Shown here piece by piece: positions 21,492 through 31,479 of a stretch of 64,000 nt of DNA. A model generated the notes under the pieces. That model did not search any database. It saw nothing but the letters and a program-made list of their open reading frames with translations, and was not told the origin of the DNA. Location of the stretch: NCBI RefSeq assembly GCF_015477355.1, contig NZ_JADLRJ010000016.1, positions 62,001 through 126,000 on the forward strand, read 5' to 3'. Source of the DNA: Nocardia blacklockiae (GTDB lineage: Bacteria > Actinomycetota > Actinomycetes > Mycobacteriales > Mycobacteriaceae). Position 1 is the first letter of the stretch, and every line of letters starts with the position of its first letter. The translations under genes were made by a program, and so were the position numbers.

Positions 21492-22293
21492 CGCCCGGTA
21501 TGTCCTCTCCCAGTCTCGATCGGTCGTGATCCGTTCGGCTCAGCGCCGGCTCATGCGGGGGTGTTCTGGAACGGCCGCCCCGACTTCGAAGTCTGGCACA
21601 GGCGACCGACAACAAACCGTACCCGCGAGGGCGGCGATTGACTACGGCACCCCTCCCCCGGTGCGTCGCATCGGTTCGGGTCCCGTTCTTCCTCTGTGCC
21701 ATTCGTTCGAGTGCCGTCGCGCTCGCCCGCGCACCGCTGCGTCCCGAGCCGAGTTTCCACACACCCTGTTTTGAAAGAACTTATTGAAGGAGAAGAACTG
21801 AAGCAGTAGTAGGCGCTGTGGATTCTGTGGACTCCGGCCGAATCCGCTGCTCGGAGCGGGTGGCGGCATGGGGATGTCCGGCGGGTGACTCGAGGATGAA
21901 CGGAGCGTCGCTGTGGAGGCACCGAATCTGTCCCACGGCCGTCCTCGAGTCGTCCTCGAGTTGTTCCATGGCTACGCCCGGTTTGTGCACATATGTGCGC
22001 AGAGTGGTGGACAACTCGAGGATTCCTCGAGGACCTGACAAGGACTCCTCGAGGAATCCACAAGCGCAACTCGCGATCGCCGCAGGTGGGGGCCGGTGCA
22101 TGGATTTGCCTGTGGGAACTGTGCACCGATGGGTGTGAGCGAAGATGTCAACACCCCTGTCGCCGAACTGTGGGTAAATCGGTGGAGAACCATGGGATTC
22201 CTCGAGGACTCCCCAGGGATTCCTCGAGGAATCCACAGCACGAAAAAGCCGATCCACCCAGGTGGCGCGGGTGGATCGGCTTGGGGAGGAAGG
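21492..22293. other. oriC: oriC, chromosomal replication origin
   Basis: The 802-base dnaA-dnaN gap has the expected origin features. DnaA-box-like 9-mers occur on both strands: GTTTCCACA 21753-21761, two adjacent reverse boxes 21817-21834, TTGTCCACC (reverse) 22006-22014, GAATCCACA 22054-22062 and 22229-22237, TTACCCACA (reverse) 22169-22177. An AT-richer stretch at about 21768-21810 is a candidate unwinding element. Flanking genes on each side diverge from the origin region as in other actinobacteria. None of the boxes is the perfect consensus, which is usual for this group. Confidence 0.9.
21889..22228. repeat. CTCGAG hexamer array within oriC
   Basis: Eight CTCGAG hexamers, mostly within TCCTCGAGGA, start at 21889, 21944, 21955, 22015, 22026, 22048, 22201 and 22223. 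Successive distances include 55, 11, 11, 22 and 22 bases, that is multiples of one helical turn. Two copies run directly into GAATCCACA DnaA-like boxes (22054 and 22229). Confidence 0.8.
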
Positions 22294-24093
22294 TCAGCGG
22301 GAACGCTGCTTGATGCGGGCTGTGAGTTCCTGAACCTGGTCGTACACGCGCCGCCGCTCGGTCATCTCCTTGCGCACCTTTTTCTCCGCGTACATGACCG
22401 TTGTGTGGTCGCGTCCGAACGCCTGGCCGATCTTCGGCAGCGACAGGTCGGTGAGTTCGCGGCACAGATACATCGCGATCTGCCGCGCCTGCGCCAGCGG
22501 CCGCGCCTTGCCGGGGCCCGTGAGCTCCTCGAGCGTCGTGTTGAAGTACTCCGCGGTCACGGCCATGATCGTGGACGCGGTGATCTCGATGGTGGTGGTG
22601 TCGGGCATCAGGTCGCGCAGCACCACCTCGGCCAGCGAGAGATCCAGGGGTTGCCCGTTGAGCGAGGCGAACGCCGTGACCCGGATGAGCGCGCCCTCGA
22701 GTTCGCGGATGTTGCGCTCCACCCGGCTGGCGATCAGTTCCAGCACGTCGTGCGGCACGTCGAGCCGATCCATCCGCGCCTTCTTGCGCAGGATGGCGAT
22801 GCGCGTCTCCAGTTCCGGCGGCTGCACATCGGTGATCAGGCCCCACTCGAACCGGGTGCGCAGGCGCTCCTCCAGCGTCGCCAGTTGCTTGGGCGGCCGG
22901 TCGGAGGACACCACGATCTGCTTGTTGGCGTTGTGCAGCGTGTTGAAGGTGTGGAAGAACTCCTCCTGGATGCCTTCCTTACCCTCGATGAACTGGATGT
23001 CGTCGACCAGCAGGATGTCGGTCTCGCGGTAGCGGCGCTTGAACGCCACCTTGCGGTCGTCGCGCAGGCTGTTGATGAAGTCGTTGGTGAATTCCTCGGT
23101 CGACACGTACTTCACCCGCATGCCGGGGAACAGCCGCTGGGCGTAGTGACCGGCGGCGTGCAGCAGGTGCGTCTTCCCCAGTCCCGAAGCGCCCCAGACG
23201 AACAGCGGGTTGTACGCGCGCGCCGGCGCCTCGGCGATCGCGACCGCGGCCGCGTGCGCGAACCGGTTGGAGGCACCGATGACGAAGGTCTCGAAGGTGT
23301 ACTTGGCGTTCAGGCTGGCGGCCGAGTTGGCCGGCGCGGTCGGCGTCGGCTCGGGCGTCTTGGTGAAGTAGGTGGGCCAGGAGTTGCGCACGTTGACCAC
23401 CGGCTCGTCGTCGGCGGCCCGGTCGTCGACGGGCACCGGCCGGCGCGCGGGCACGGGCTCGGGCTCCGGGACGAACAGCGATTCCTGCGCCGTGTTCCGG
23501 GGACCGCCGCCGTGCGCGGCGGGTAGGTCCAGATCCCGGCGCGGCGGTGCGGGGTGTTCGGGTTCGGTGCTCTCCGGCAATTCCCCGGCCACCGCCGGTC
23601 CGGAGAACTGGGGCTGGGGATAGTCACTCCGGCCGGCGTAGTCACCTGGGGAGAGATAGCGCGGCGCGGGGTAATCCGCACCGGCCGTGTAGTCCGGTTG
23701 CGGTGGATAACCCACAGGCTCGCGGGGCGCCTCGCGGACCCGTTCGGGCCGGGACGTGAGCCGCGCGTGCCGGGGCGGACCGGCGGGACGATCCGCCGGC
23801 GGGTTGGCCGGCGCGGCGATCCGGACGCCGAGTCCCTCCACCTGCGGACCGAGCCGGCGGGCCAGTGAGCGCAGGATCGGCTCCCGCAGATCGCGTTCGA
23901 TCGCCTCCTGCGCCAGCGAGGAAGGAACCGAGAGCAGAGCGAACCCCTGGGCCACCGTCAGCGGCTTGACCAGGCCCAACCATGCCTTCTGGGCGTTGGT
24001 CACGGGTGGGATGGCGCCGTCGGCGGAACCTGTGGTGAGCTCGGCGACCACCTCGGGCCAGACGGCGGTCAACGCGTTCTGCTCGTCGTCCAC
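22294..24093 (-). CDS. dnaA: chromosomal replication initiator DnaA
   Basis: The GTG at 24093 is chosen for GGGGAGG located 8 bases upstream; the frame stays open far beyond without a site. The 599-residue product has domain I (residues 1-90, [12 protein letters not shown] to [11 protein letters not shown]) and a long Pro-rich domain II of about 160 residues. The AAA+ domain follows, with Walker [16 protein letters not shown] and Walker [15 protein letters not shown]. Domain IV carries the DNA-binding signature [14 protein letters not shown]. It binds DnaA boxes in oriC, opens the duplex and recruits helicase. Domain II is longer than in E. coli, typical of actinobacteria. Confidence 0.98.
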   Translation of the reverse strand: MDDEQNALTAVWPEVVAELTTGSADGAIPPVTNAQKAWLGLVKPLTVAQGFALLSVPSSLAQEAIERDLREPILRSLARRLGPQVEGLGVRIAAPANPPADRPAGPPRHARLTSRPERVREAPREPVGYPPQPDYTAGADYPAPRYLSPGDYAGRSDYPQPQFSGPAVAGELPESTEPEHPAPPRRDLDLPAAHGGGPRNTAQESLFVPEPEPVPARRPVPVDDRAADDEPVVNVRNSWPTYFTKTPEPTPTAPANSAASLNAKYTFETFVIGASNRFAHAAAVAIAEAPARAYNPLFVWGASGLGKTHLLHAAGHYAQRLFPGMRVKYVSTEEFTNDFINSLRDDRKVAFKRRYRETDILLVDDIQFIEGKEGIQEEFFHTFNTLHNANKQIVVSSDRPPKQLATLEERLRTRFEWGLITDVQPPELETRIAILRKKARMDRLDVPHDVLELIASRVERNIRELEGALIRVTAFASLNGQPLDLSLAEVVLRDLMPDTTTIEITASTIMAVTAEYFNTTLEELTGPGKARPLAQARQIAMYLCRELTDLSLPKIGQAFGRDHTTVMYAEKKVRKEMTERRRVYDQVQELTARIKQRSR

Positions 24094-24645
24094 GTACGTT
24101 TCCTCCCCGGAATAGGTAGATAGGAGCAGACGGTCGGACACCACCCGCGGATCCCCCGGCAGCGCGAGTGCCAGCGTGGCCGTCGGCGATACGAATATGC
24201 CACTCCAGGGGTCTTTCCACACAATTATCCACAGATGTGGAGAACCACAGGGATGTGAGCCGCGCTGCCGTGTCCCCCCGGTCAGCGCCTGGACCAGCGC
24301 TTCTATAGCTACCTTCTGGCTATGTACCCTAGTGGGGGCCGAACGGGGTCGGCAAGGCCCGTTCACGGCCGTGTCGTTCGTCACCGGCGAGCGGGTGACG
24401 GCATCGACCGGTTGTCCCATCGGCCGAGGTCAACAGGGTGCTCGACGTCGCGGACCCCGGTTTGACCCGGCACCAGCCGGTCAGTACTCTCGTACAGTCA
24501 CCCATTGACGCGGTGGCGGCTGCGCGCTGCCCGGGCCGCGATGGGTATTGCGCCGATGAGGACCTTGGTCGTTCATCGCGACAACAGTTTCACCGACAAA
24601 GCTTCGGGCGCCGCCGGGCGCCCACCTACTCGAGGAGTGTTGACC
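24094..24645. promoter_or_regulatory. divergent dnaA-rpmH regulatory region
   Basis: These 552 bases separate the divergent dnaA and rpmH genes and must hold both promoters. A perfect DnaA box lies at 24225-24233. The AT-richer stretch at about 24300-24330 (TATAGCTACC, GGCTATGTACCC) is a candidate promoter core for dnaA. No gene with a credible start is visible. Confidence 0.6.
24225..24233 (+). promoter_or_regulatory. perfect DnaA box upstream of dnaA
   Basis: TTATCCACA, the classical consensus, lies 132 bases upstream of the dnaA start within an AT-rich context (ACACAATTATCCACAG). It probably allows autoregulation of dnaA. Confidence 0.75.
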
Positions 24646-24789
24646 GTGGCCAAGGGCAAGCGGACGTTCCAGCCGAACAACCGTCGTCGTGCGCGGGTCC
24701 ACGGCTTCCGCCTCCGGATGCGCACCCGTGCGGGTCGCGCGATCGTGTCGGCGCGCCGCCGCAAGGGCCGCTCCTCGCTCACGGCCTGA
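24646..24789 (+). CDS. rpmH: 50S ribosomal protein L34
   Basis: A 47-residue, highly basic ribosomal protein of the large subunit. It starts with GTG at 24646 after CGAGGAG (8-base spacing). The sequence [20 protein letters not shown], then [20 protein letters not shown] and GRSSLTA, is the complete family. It is the first gene of the plus-strand group rpmH-rnpA-yidD-yidC-jag-rsmG, divergent from dnaA as in nearly all bacteria. Confidence 0.97.
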   Translation: MAKGKRTFQPNNRRRARVHGFRLRMRTRAGRAIVSARRRKGRSSLTA

Positions 24790-24874
24790 CCCATCGGCAC
24801 CGGCCTCGGCGCCATGTCGCGTTCGCCGTTCGGTTCGCCGTCCCTCGTCATCCGATACGCGCTCGGACACTCGG

Positions 24875-25288
24875 GTGTTGCCTGAGCCGTATCGGCTGCA
24901 TCATCGTGCCGATTTCTCCCGGACGGTGCGGCGTGGCCGGCGAATCGGGAGACGCGACCTGGTCGTGCACGCGGTACTGCTGACTCCGGCGTCCGGTGAC
25001 GCCGTGGGCGGATCGTCGGATCCGTCGGTTCGGTTCGGCGGTCCGCGTTTCGGATTGATCGTCAGCAAGGCGGTGGGCACCGCGGTGGTACGTCACCGCG
25101 TGGCCCGCCGCCTGCGTCATATCTGCGCCCGGTTGGCAGCCGAGTTACCGGCCGAGGCGGACATCGTGATCCGGGCGCAGCCGGGCGCCGCGCAGGCCTC
25201 GTCGGCCGAGCTGGACCGGCAGGTGCGCGCGGCCGTGCACAAGTTTCTCCCCGACGCCCGGTTGTCCGAGCCCGGCGGCTCGTCATGA
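24875..25288 (+). CDS. rnpA: ribonuclease P protein component
   Basis: A 137-residue basic protein that binds RNase P RNA and assists 5' maturation of tRNA precursors. The GTG at 24875 (VLPEPYRLHHRADF) is used; the TTG directly after it is possible. Conserved parts are RLHHRADFSRTVRRGRR and the RNA-binding helix AVVRHRVARRLRHI, equivalent to the RNR motif. A Gly/Ser-rich insert (residues 40-57) is longer than in E. coli. The stop overlaps yidD by 4 bases. Confidence 0.95.
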   Translation: MLPEPYRLHHRADFSRTVRRGRRIGRRDLVVHAVLLTPASGDAVGGSSDPSVRFGGPRFGLIVSKAVGTAVVRHRVARRLRHICARLAAELPAEADIVIRAQPGAAQASSAELDRQVRAAVHKFLPDARLSEPGGSS

Positions 25289-25695
25289 GCCGTCGCACGG
25301 TCCTCACCCGGCTACCGGCCGATGCCCTGATCTTCGTCATCGAGCTCTACCGCACCTATGTCTCCCCCACCCGCATGCCGGTGTGCCGTTTCACCCCAAC
25401 CTGTAGCGAGTACGCGGTGACCGCGCTGCGCACCCGGGGGCTGTTCGTCGGTCTCGGATTGGCAGCCGTGCGACTGGTCAAATGCGCGCCCTGGCACCCT
25501 GGTGGGTGGGACCCCGTTCCGGAGCCGAAACGGAAAGGGGCAGCCGCCGATCCGACGCCTCCCGCCTCGCTCGCCGACGAGTCGCACTCGTCGCCCGGCG
25601 AGGCCGGTCACGAGAATTCGGAGCCGGCCGCACAGCAGACTTGTAAAGGGTCGCCGCCCGCGGTGACCGGCGACACGACCGACGGGAGTGCATAG
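25285..25695 (+). CDS. yidD: membrane protein insertion efficiency factor YidD
   Basis: The N-terminal 85 residues match Yid[21 protein letters not shown], then [16 protein letters not shown] and [16 protein letters not shown], with the conserved cysteines. YidD is a small amphipathic protein at the inner face of the membrane that assists YidC-dependent insertion. Here a disordered tail of about 50 residues (Pro, Glu, Ser) follows the domain. The start overlaps the rnpA stop (ATGA), and yidC begins 4 bases after its end. Confidence 0.95.
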   Translation: MSRRTVLTRLPADALIFVIELYRTYVSPTRMPVCRFTPTCSEYAVTALRTRGLFVGLGLAAVRLVKCAPWHPGGWDPVPEPKRKGAAADPTPPASLADESHSSPGEAGHENSEPAAQQTCKGSPPAVTGDTTDGSA

Positions 25696-25699
25696 AGCC

Positions 25700-26818
25700 G
25701 TGCTCGATTTCATCTACTATCCGGTGTCCTGGATCTTGTGGTTCTGGCACCGCGTCTTCGGGTTCGCCCTGGGCAAGGACAACGGCCTCGCCTGGGCGCT
25801 GGCGGTGGTGTTCCTGGTGTTCACCCTGCGCTTGGTGCTCTACAAGCCGTTCGTCAAGCAGGTCCGGACGACCAAGCAGATGCAGGAGCTGCAGCCACAG
25901 ATCAAGGAGCTGCAGAAGAAGTACAAGAACGATCGCCAGAAGATGGCGCTCGAGATGCAGAAGCTGCAGAAGGACCACGGCTTCAATCCCCTGATGGGCT
26001 GCCTGCCGGTGCTCGCGCAGGTGCCGGTGTTCATCGGTCTGTATCACGTGCTGCGGTCGTTCAACCGGACCGGTGGCGGCGTCGGCGGTTTCGGCGGCGG
26101 CATGAACATGTCGGCCTACGACAATGCGCACACGGCGAACTACGTCTTCAACGCCGACGACGTGCAGTCGTTCCTGCGGGCTCGTATCTTCGGGGCGCCC
26201 ATCTCCGCCGCGATCACCACGCCCAAGGCGCAGCTGGAGGCGTTCGCCGATTACGGCGGCATTCCGCATATCGCCAACATGGTGTACGTCGCGGTGCCGC
26301 TGATGCTCATCGCCGGTCTGGCGACCCACTTCAACGCGCGCGCGTCGGTGGCGCGGCAGAGCGCCGAGGCGGCCGCCAACCCGCAGGCCGCGATCATGAA
26401 CAAGCTGGCGCTGTGGGTGTTCCCGCTCGGCGTCATCGTCGGTGGCCCGTTCCTGCCGATCGCCATCCTGATCTACTGGGTCTCCAACAACATCTGGACC
26501 TACGGGCAGCAGCACCTCGTCTTCGGCCGCATGGAGAAGGAAGAGGAGCAGAAGAAGCAGCAGGCCAAGGAGCGCCAGGCCGCCAACGCGCCGAAGCCCG
26601 GCGCCAAGCCGAATCCGAAGAAGAAGCCGCAGCCGGCGGCCGCGACCGACGCGACGGTCGAGGAGGCCGAGACGGACGGCGAGACGCCGCCCGCGGCGCG
26701 CAACGGCTCCGCGCCGAAGACGGGCAAGGCGACCGCGTCCTCGGGTAAGCAAGGCGGACAAGGCAATCGCAAGCGATCCGGAAACCGCGGCCGTGCGAAT
26801 CAGAAGCGACGCCGGTAG
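25700..26818 (+). CDS. yidC: membrane protein insertase YidC
   Basis: A 372-residue insertase of the Oxa1/YidC family that places membrane proteins in the bilayer with or without SecYEG. The GTG at 25700 gives [20 protein letters not shown]; a GTG at 25688 is the alternative. Hydrophobic segments are seen at about 35-55, 105-125 ([22 protein letters not shown]), 195-215 and 235-260. The cytosolic loop after the first conserved helix is a basic coiled coil ([18 protein letters not shown]). The C-terminal 100 residues are Lys/Pro/Ala-rich and basic, likely ribosome-contacting. Confidence 0.95.
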   Translation: MLDFIYYPVSWILWFWHRVFGFALGKDNGLAWALAVVFLVFTLRLVLYKPFVKQVRTTKQMQELQPQIKELQKKYKNDRQKMALEMQKLQKDHGFNPLMGCLPVLAQVPVFIGLYHVLRSFNRTGGGVGGFGGGMNMSAYDNAHTANYVFNADDVQSFLRARIFGAPISAAITTPKAQLEAFADYGGIPHIANMVYVAVPLMLIAGLATHFNARASVARQSAEAAANPQAAIMNKLALWVFPLGVIVGGPFLPIAILIYWVSNNIWTYGQQHLVFGRMEKEEEQKKQQAKERQAANAPKPGAKPNPKKKPQPAAATDATVEEAETDGETPPAARNGSAPKTGKATASSGKQGGQGNRKRSGNRGRANQKRRR

Positions 26819-26899
26819 CCCCACGGTGTCGCCGATCCAGCTTCCCGGCGTGTGAACGCCGGACACGACGGATGATGCAAATTGAAGGAAACGACACAG

Positions 26900-27499
26900 A
26901 TGACTGTTGAGACCGACGGAGGGGACGCCACAGTGGCCCTCAGCGCGAACGGCACGACGATTGCGGATGATGCGGCGAGCGACGCGGCGGCCGCCGAATC
27001 CGAGGCGGAGACGGTGACCGAGGATCCGGGCGACGCCGAGGAAGCGCTCATCGAAGAGGGCGAGATCGCCGGCGACTACCTCGAGCAGTTGCTGGACGTG
27101 CTCGACTTCGACGGGGATATCGACCTGGACGTCGAAGGCGACCGGGCCGTGGTGAGCATCGACGGCGGCCGGGACCTGTCGAAGTTGGTGGGCCGCCGCG
27201 GCGAGGTGCTGGACGCGCTGCAGGAGCTGACGCGGCTGGCCGTGCAGCAGGCGACCGGGGTGCGCAGCCGGCTGATGCTGGACGTCGCCGGGTGGCGGGC
27301 CAAGCGGCGCGAGGAGCTGAGTTCGCTCGGCACCGCCGCGGCGCAGCGCGTGCTGGGGTCGGGCAAGCCGGAGTCGCTGGCCGCCATGACGCCGTTCGAG
27401 CGCAAGATCGTCCACGATGCCGTCGCGGAGATCGACGGCGTCGTCAGCGAGAGCGAGGGCGTGGAGCCCAACCGGCACGTGGTGGTGCTGCCGTCCTAG
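26900..27499 (+). CDS. jag: KH/R3H RNA-binding protein (Jag/KhpB)
   Basis: A 199-residue protein from the ATG at 26900, preceded by AAGGAAA. The N-terminal 50 residues are acidic and disordered. The KH domain follows ([20 protein letters not shown], then [20 protein letters not shown], with a GRRGE loop like GxxG). The R3H domain carries [17 protein letters not shown] and the signature [19 protein letters not shown]. Such proteins bind RNA and influence cell-wall growth; the gene is conserved after yidC. Promoter not identified; probably an operon with yidC. Confidence 0.94.
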   Translation: MTVETDGGDATVALSANGTTIADDAASDAAAAESEAETVTEDPGDAEEALIEEGEIAGDYLEQLLDVLDFDGDIDLDVEGDRAVVSIDGGRDLSKLVGRRGEVLDALQELTRLAVQQATGVRSRLMLDVAGWRAKRREELSSLGTAAAQRVLGSGKPESLAAMTPFERKIVHDAVAEIDGVVSESEGVEPNRHVVVLPS

Positions 27500-27595
27500 T
27501 GGACGCCGAAGATCGGAGGGCCCTCGGTTCGTGGAACCGGGGGCCCTACCCTTGTGCGGGGTCGGTTTCTCGATCCGTCGCCGAATCCGGAAGGA

Positions 27596-27611
27596 TGTTT
27601 CACGTGGAACG
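27596..27611. promoter_or_regulatory. parS-like site at the rsmG 5' end
   Basis: TGTTTCACGTGGAACG matches TGTTTCACGTGAAACA except at positions 12 and 16. It overlaps an in-frame ATG (27595) of rsmG, so the site would encode MFHVERG if that start were used. Confidence 0.7.
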
Positions 27612-27621
27612 AGGAAACGGT

Positions 27622-28338
27622 GTGACCGAACCGGAGTACTCCCCTCCCCCGGGCGCGCCGGCCGAGCCGGAACCGCCCGCCGTGGCGGAGCGGGTGTTCG
27701 GGGAACGGCTGCCGCTGGCTCGCCGCTACTGCGCGGCGCTGGCGACCGCCGGAGTGGAGCGTGGACTGATCGGGCCGCGCGAGGTGCCGCGGCTGTGGGA
27801 TCGGCACATCCTCAACTGCGCGGTGCTCGGCGAGTTGATCCCGACCGCCGCCGCCGTGGTGGACATCGGCAGCGGCGCGGGGCTGCCCGGAATCCCCTTG
27901 GCGATCGCGCGACCCGACCTTCGAATCACATTGGTGGAGCCACTGTTGCGCCGGACCATCTTCCTCGCCGAATTCATCGAGCAGGCCGGCCTCGAGGTGA
28001 CGGTCGTGCGCGGCCGGGCGGAGCAGCCGGATGTGCGGAAGGTGGCCGGCGGCGCGGACGTGGTCACCTCGCGCGCGGTCGCCCCGCTCGCCAAACTCGC
28101 CAAATGGTCCCTGCCGCTGGTGCACGACCGCGGCCGGATGCTCGCGCTCAAGGGATCCAGCGCGGCCGAGGAACTGGAGCGCGATCGCGCCGACCTGTCC
28201 CGCGCGGGCGGCGGCAACGCGCAGGTGCTCGAGTGCGGCGCCGGCATCGTCTCCCCGCCGACGGTCGTGCTGAGCGTCGAGCGCCTCCCCCGCGCCGAGC
28301 GGCGTGCGGAACGCGGGAACGCCAAGCGGAAGCGCTAG
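27622..28338 (+). CDS. rsmG: 16S rRNA (guanine-N7)-methyltransferase RsmG/GidB
   Basis: A 238-residue SAM-dependent methyltransferase that methylates a 16S rRNA guanine (G527 in E. coli numbering). The GTG at 27622 has GAGGAAA at good spacing; the ATG at 27595 lies inside a parS site and has AAGG immediately before it, so it is the weaker choice. Motifs: [20 protein letters not shown], then [12 protein letters not shown]-binding [32 protein letters not shown] and [17 protein letters not shown]. It is in the conserved rpmH-to-parB block. The basic tail [15 protein letters not shown] is unremarkable. Confidence 0.95.
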   Translation: MTEPEYSPPPGAPAEPEPPAVAERVFGERLPLARRYCAALATAGVERGLIGPREVPRLWDRHILNCAVLGELIPTAAAVVDIGSGAGLPGIPLAIARPDLRITLVEPLLRRTIFLAEFIEQAGLEVTVVRGRAEQPDVRKVAGGADVVTSRAVAPLAKLAKWSLPLVHDRGRMLALKGSSAAEELERDRADLSRAGGGNAQVLECGAGIVSPPTVVLSVERLPRAERRAERGNAKRKR

Positions 28339-28353
28339 CGCGAGAAGGGCGCT

Positions 28354-28925
28354 TGTTTCACATGAAACATGACGCCTCCGCTCGCCTACGGAAATCGGGC
28401 TCGCCGTCTCCGGTACTTGCTGCCGAGACGGCGAGCCCGTTGTTTCACATGAAACCGAGCGGCTGATCGAGTCCGACCGGGCGGCAACATCGGTCGGGTA
28501 CCGATCCGACGATTCCTTCGGGATCTCCCTCTGCGTGCGGCGCTTCGCTCTCTTGCCCCGGCCTGTTGTTTCACATGAAACGTGCGCGGTTGAGCGGTTG
28601 GCGCAGTGCGGGATTCGCTCACGACCGAGACATGGTGGCGGTTGGGCTCGGTGGCTGGTTTCATGTGAAACCTTGCGGCGGATGCCAATAGGCCATGCGG
28701 TGTGTTCGCTTCTGCGGGACGTGGTGCGAGTGCCTAGGACCGAGGTTGCCGCGGATTGGGTGAGCCCGTCTGTGTGTCCCGTAGACGGCTCAACGGGTGT
28801 GCGCCGTCAGACTCTGCGAGCTGCCGACCGAGGCGGCTCGAACTTCGTGGATGGATCGCTGGTTTCATGTGAAACATCGGAGCGGCTCCGATCGCGCAGC
28901 GCTGCTTCCTGTTTCATGTGAAACA
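28354..28925. promoter_or_regulatory. parS: array of six variant parS sites in the rsmG-parA gap
   Basis: The 891-base gap between rsmG and parA contains no gene but six 16-mers. Those at 28354-28369, 28441-28456 and 28567-28582 have the core TTTCACATGAAAC. Those at 28657-28672, 28861-28876 and 28910-28925 have the reverse-complement core TTTCATGTGAAAC. All differ from standard parS by one central base (CACATG for CACGTG), which makes each site directional. They lie next to parAB and about 4 to 7 kb from oriC, where ParB is expected to load. Confidence 0.85.
28397..28438 (+). terminator. terminator after rsmG
   Basis: A perfect 14-base GC-rich stem (28397-28410 with 28425-28438, 14-base loop) lies 58 bases beyond the rsmG stop, between the first two parS sites. 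Confidence 0.75.
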
Positions 28926-29229
28926 TGCCGCCGTGCCGCTCCCCTGCCTTCGTGTGGGTGTCCGAGGAGCGTTCCGAGGGCTACGAAAGGCGTTCCGGGT
29001 GACAAACTTTGCGTGTCGCGGTGTGATCGCAGCGGTTCAGCTTCCGTATTGCGGCCGGTGCTGGCAAGCTAGGTGTCATCGAGCGTGAGTGCAGATTCGC
29101 GGTGTCCGACAGGCTCGTCAGCATGGGCACCGGTCTCGATTCCACTGCGCCGCGCTTCGCTTGCTCGAGCCGACGCGGCATCGATGCTGCTTGGGCACGT
29201 GTCTGAAGTTCTCGGGGTTAGGAGCCTGT

Positions 29230-30246
29230 ATGTCGAACGGTCCGGCGAACGTTTCACGGGAAACAACGTCGCGGGTGCCCGGAATGCTGGACGGAAGCGG
29301 CTTCGATCTGGATGAGCTCGCCCGCAGTCCGTACGGGAGCATCTCGGCCGACACGCCCATAGCCGCCGAAGCCCAGCGTGCCAGTCAGGTGTTGCATCCT
29401 GGTTCGATGACCATCCCCAAGCCGCGTGAACAACGCATCATCACCATCGCGAACCAGAAGGGTGGTGTCGGCAAGACCACGACCGCGGTGAATCTCGCCG
29501 CGGCGCTTGCGCTACAGGGGATGACCGTCCTAGTCATCGATCTGGACCCGCAGGGCAATGCCAGCACCGCGATGGGCGTGGAGCACCACTCCGGCGTGCC
29601 CTCGAGCTACGAGCTGCTCATCGGCGAGGCCACCGTGCAGCAGGCGATCCAGCGCAGCCCGCACAACGAGCGGCTGCTGTGCATTCCGGCCACCATCGAC
29701 CTGGCCGGCGCCGAAATCGAACTCGTCTCCATGGTGGCCCGCGAGGGCCGCCTCAAGGCCGCGATCCAGGAAGCGAACCTGGCCGGCTACGACATCGACT
29801 ACGTGATGATCGACTGCCCGCCCTCGCTCGGCCTGCTCACCGTCAACGCGTTGGTGGCGGCCAAGGAGGTGCTGATTCCGATCCAGTGCGAGTACTACGC
29901 GCTGGAGGGCGTCGGTCAGCTGATTCGCAATATCGGTCTGGTGCAGGCACATCTGAATCCGGAGCTGCACGTGTCGACCGTCGTGCTCACCATGTACGAC
30001 GGCCGCACCAAGCTCGCCGACCAGGTGGCCGAGGAGGTGCGCGGCCACTTCGGCGACGTGGTGCTCCGCTCGGTGATCCCTCGCAGCGTCAAGGTTTCCG
30101 AGGCGCCGGGATACGGCATGACGGTGCTGGATTACGATCCGGGTTCCCGTGGTGCGATGAGTTATCTGGATGCCGGGCGGGAGATGGCCGCTCGCAGCGC
30201 TGTGGTGGGCACAGCTGGTGGAGTGAACGAGGAAAGGGGCCGGTGA
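29230..30246 (+). CDS. parA: chromosome partitioning ATPase ParA
   Basis: A 338-residue ATPase from the ATG at 29230 (GGAG upstream). A non-conserved N-terminal region of about 65 residues, whose codons include a parS-like site, precedes the ParA fold. That fold has a deviant Walker [17 protein letters not shown] (Lys77 and Lys82), the switch region [16 protein letters not shown], and Walker [19 protein letters not shown]. The conserved C-terminal segments [20 protein letters not shown] and [15 protein letters not shown] are present. It uses nucleoid-bound ATP cycling to move ParB-parS complexes apart. parB follows after 4 bases. Confidence 0.97.
   Translation: MSNGPANVSRETTSRVPGMLDGSGFDLDELARSPYGSISADTPIAAEAQRASQVLHPGSMTIPKPREQRIITIANQKGGVGKTTTAVNLAAALALQGMTVLVIDLDPQGNASTAMGVEHHSGVPSSYELLIGEATVQQAIQRSPHNERLLCIPATIDLAGAEIELVSMVAREGRLKAAIQEANLAGYDIDYVMIDCPPSLGLLTVNALVAAKEVLIPIQCEYYALEGVGQLIRNIGLVQAHLNPELHVSTVVLTMYDGRTKLADQVAEEVRGHFGDVVLRSVIPRSVKVSEAPGYGMTVLDYDPGSRGAMSYLDAGREMAARSAVVGTAGGVNEERGR
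29250..29265. promoter_or_regulatory. parS-like site inside the parA coding start
   Basis: CGTTTCACGGGAAACA differs from consensus at the first base and one central base (CACGGG). It encodes the NVSRET residues 7-12 of ParA, so DNA site and protein sequence are superimposed. Confidence 0.55.
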
Positions 30247-30250
30247 GCCG

Positions 30251-31252
30251 ATGAGTCAGGCGAAGAAGGGTGGACTGGGGCGCGGGCTGGCCGCGCTGAT
30301 TCCGACCGGGCCGACCGATGTCCAGGGGCTCGGGAGTGCCGCCGCCAATGCCGTCATCGGCCTGGACCCGATCGGTCCGCATCCGGCCTCGGCGTACCTG
30401 CACCGGGTGCCCGACCCCGCCGACGGCTCCGACGCGGGAGCGGTCTATCGCGAGATCCCGCCGGAGCAGATCGAGCCCAACCCCAAGCAGCCGCGCCAGG
30501 TGTTCGAAGAGGACGCGCTGGACGAATTGGTCCATTCGGTGCGCGAATTCGGCCTGATGCAGCCGATCGTGGTGCGCCAGCTGGCGTCCTCCCCCACCCC
30601 GCGCTATCAGATCGTCATGGGCGAGCGGCGGTGGCGGGCCTGCCAGGAAGCCAAGCTGGAATCCATTCCGGCCATCGTGCGCGAGACCACCGACGACGCG
30701 ATGCTGCGCGACGCCCTGCTGGAGAACATCCACCGGGTGCAGCTCAATCCGCTCGAAGAGGCGGCCGCGTACCAGCAGTTGCTGGAGGAGTTCGACGTCA
30801 CCCACGAGGAACTCGCCAACCGGATCGGCCGATCCCGACCCGTCGTCACCAATATGATCCGCCTGCTGAAGCTGCCGATTCCGGTGCAGCGGCGGGTAGC
30901 GGCCGGCGTCCTGTCGGCCGGGCATGCCCGTGCGTTACTCGGTCTGGAGTCCGGTGCTGAGGCGCAGGAGAAGCTCGCGGAACGCATTGTCGCCGAAGGG
31001 CTGTCGGTCCGGGCCACCGAGGAGGCGGTCACCCTCGCCAACCGGTACCCGGGGGAGGAGAAGGAGCGCCGCCCCGCGGACCGCAAGCCGGTGCAGATGC
31101 CCGGACTGGAGCGGCTCGCCGAGCGTCTTGCCGATTCCTTCGATACCCGCGTCACGGTGAGCATGGGCAAGAAGAAAGGCAAGATCGTCGTCGAATTCGG
31201 TGATCTCGCCGATCTGGAACGCATCGTGAAAATGATGGAGCAGCAGAGCTAG
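30251..31252 (+). CDS. parB: chromosome partitioning protein ParB
   Basis: A 333-residue CTPase clamp that loads at parS and spreads. The N-terminal [14 protein letters not shown] is the ParA-interacting motif. The CTP-binding domain shows [28 protein letters not shown] and [13 protein letters not shown] (the GERRxRA motif). The helix-turn-helix DNA-binding domain includes [20 protein letters not shown], followed by a dimerisation tail [20 protein letters not shown]. The gene follows parA closely. The helix-turn-helix may tolerate the CACATG centre seen in most local sites. Confidence 0.97.
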   Translation: MSQAKKGGLGRGLAALIPTGPTDVQGLGSAAANAVIGLDPIGPHPASAYLHRVPDPADGSDAGAVYREIPPEQIEPNPKQPRQVFEEDALDELVHSVREFGLMQPIVVRQLASSPTPRYQIVMGERRWRACQEAKLESIPAIVRETTDDAMLRDALLENIHRVQLNPLEEAAAYQQLLEEFDVTHEELANRIGRSRPVVTNMIRLLKLPIPVQRRVAAGVLSAGHARALLGLESGAEAQEKLAERIVAEGLSVRATEEAVTLANRYPGEEKERRPADRKPVQMPGLERLAERLADSFDTRVTVSMGKKKGKIVVEFGDLADLERIVKMMEQQS

Positions 31253-31479
31253 TACCACCGGAGTTCATGGCCGAAATCCGCGCGATAGCGGCCGTTACCG
31301 GACCCTGGCGGCAAAACGTCACTGTGACGGCGTCCTTTCGGGCGCCGCGCTGCCATCCTGATGACAGCACAGCTATCGGAAATGAGGCGGTTTGCGTTGA
31401 TCGCTTATTCTTGCTGGCGAGTAGATATTGATGCGGCGTGAGTGTGGATGAATCGGAAAGCTGGAGGCTGAGTAGAGCG

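Noticed and set aside
28535-29072. Possible small genes in the rsmG-parA gap
   Set aside because: The frames cross several parS sites, lack ribosome binding sites and show no family resemblance.
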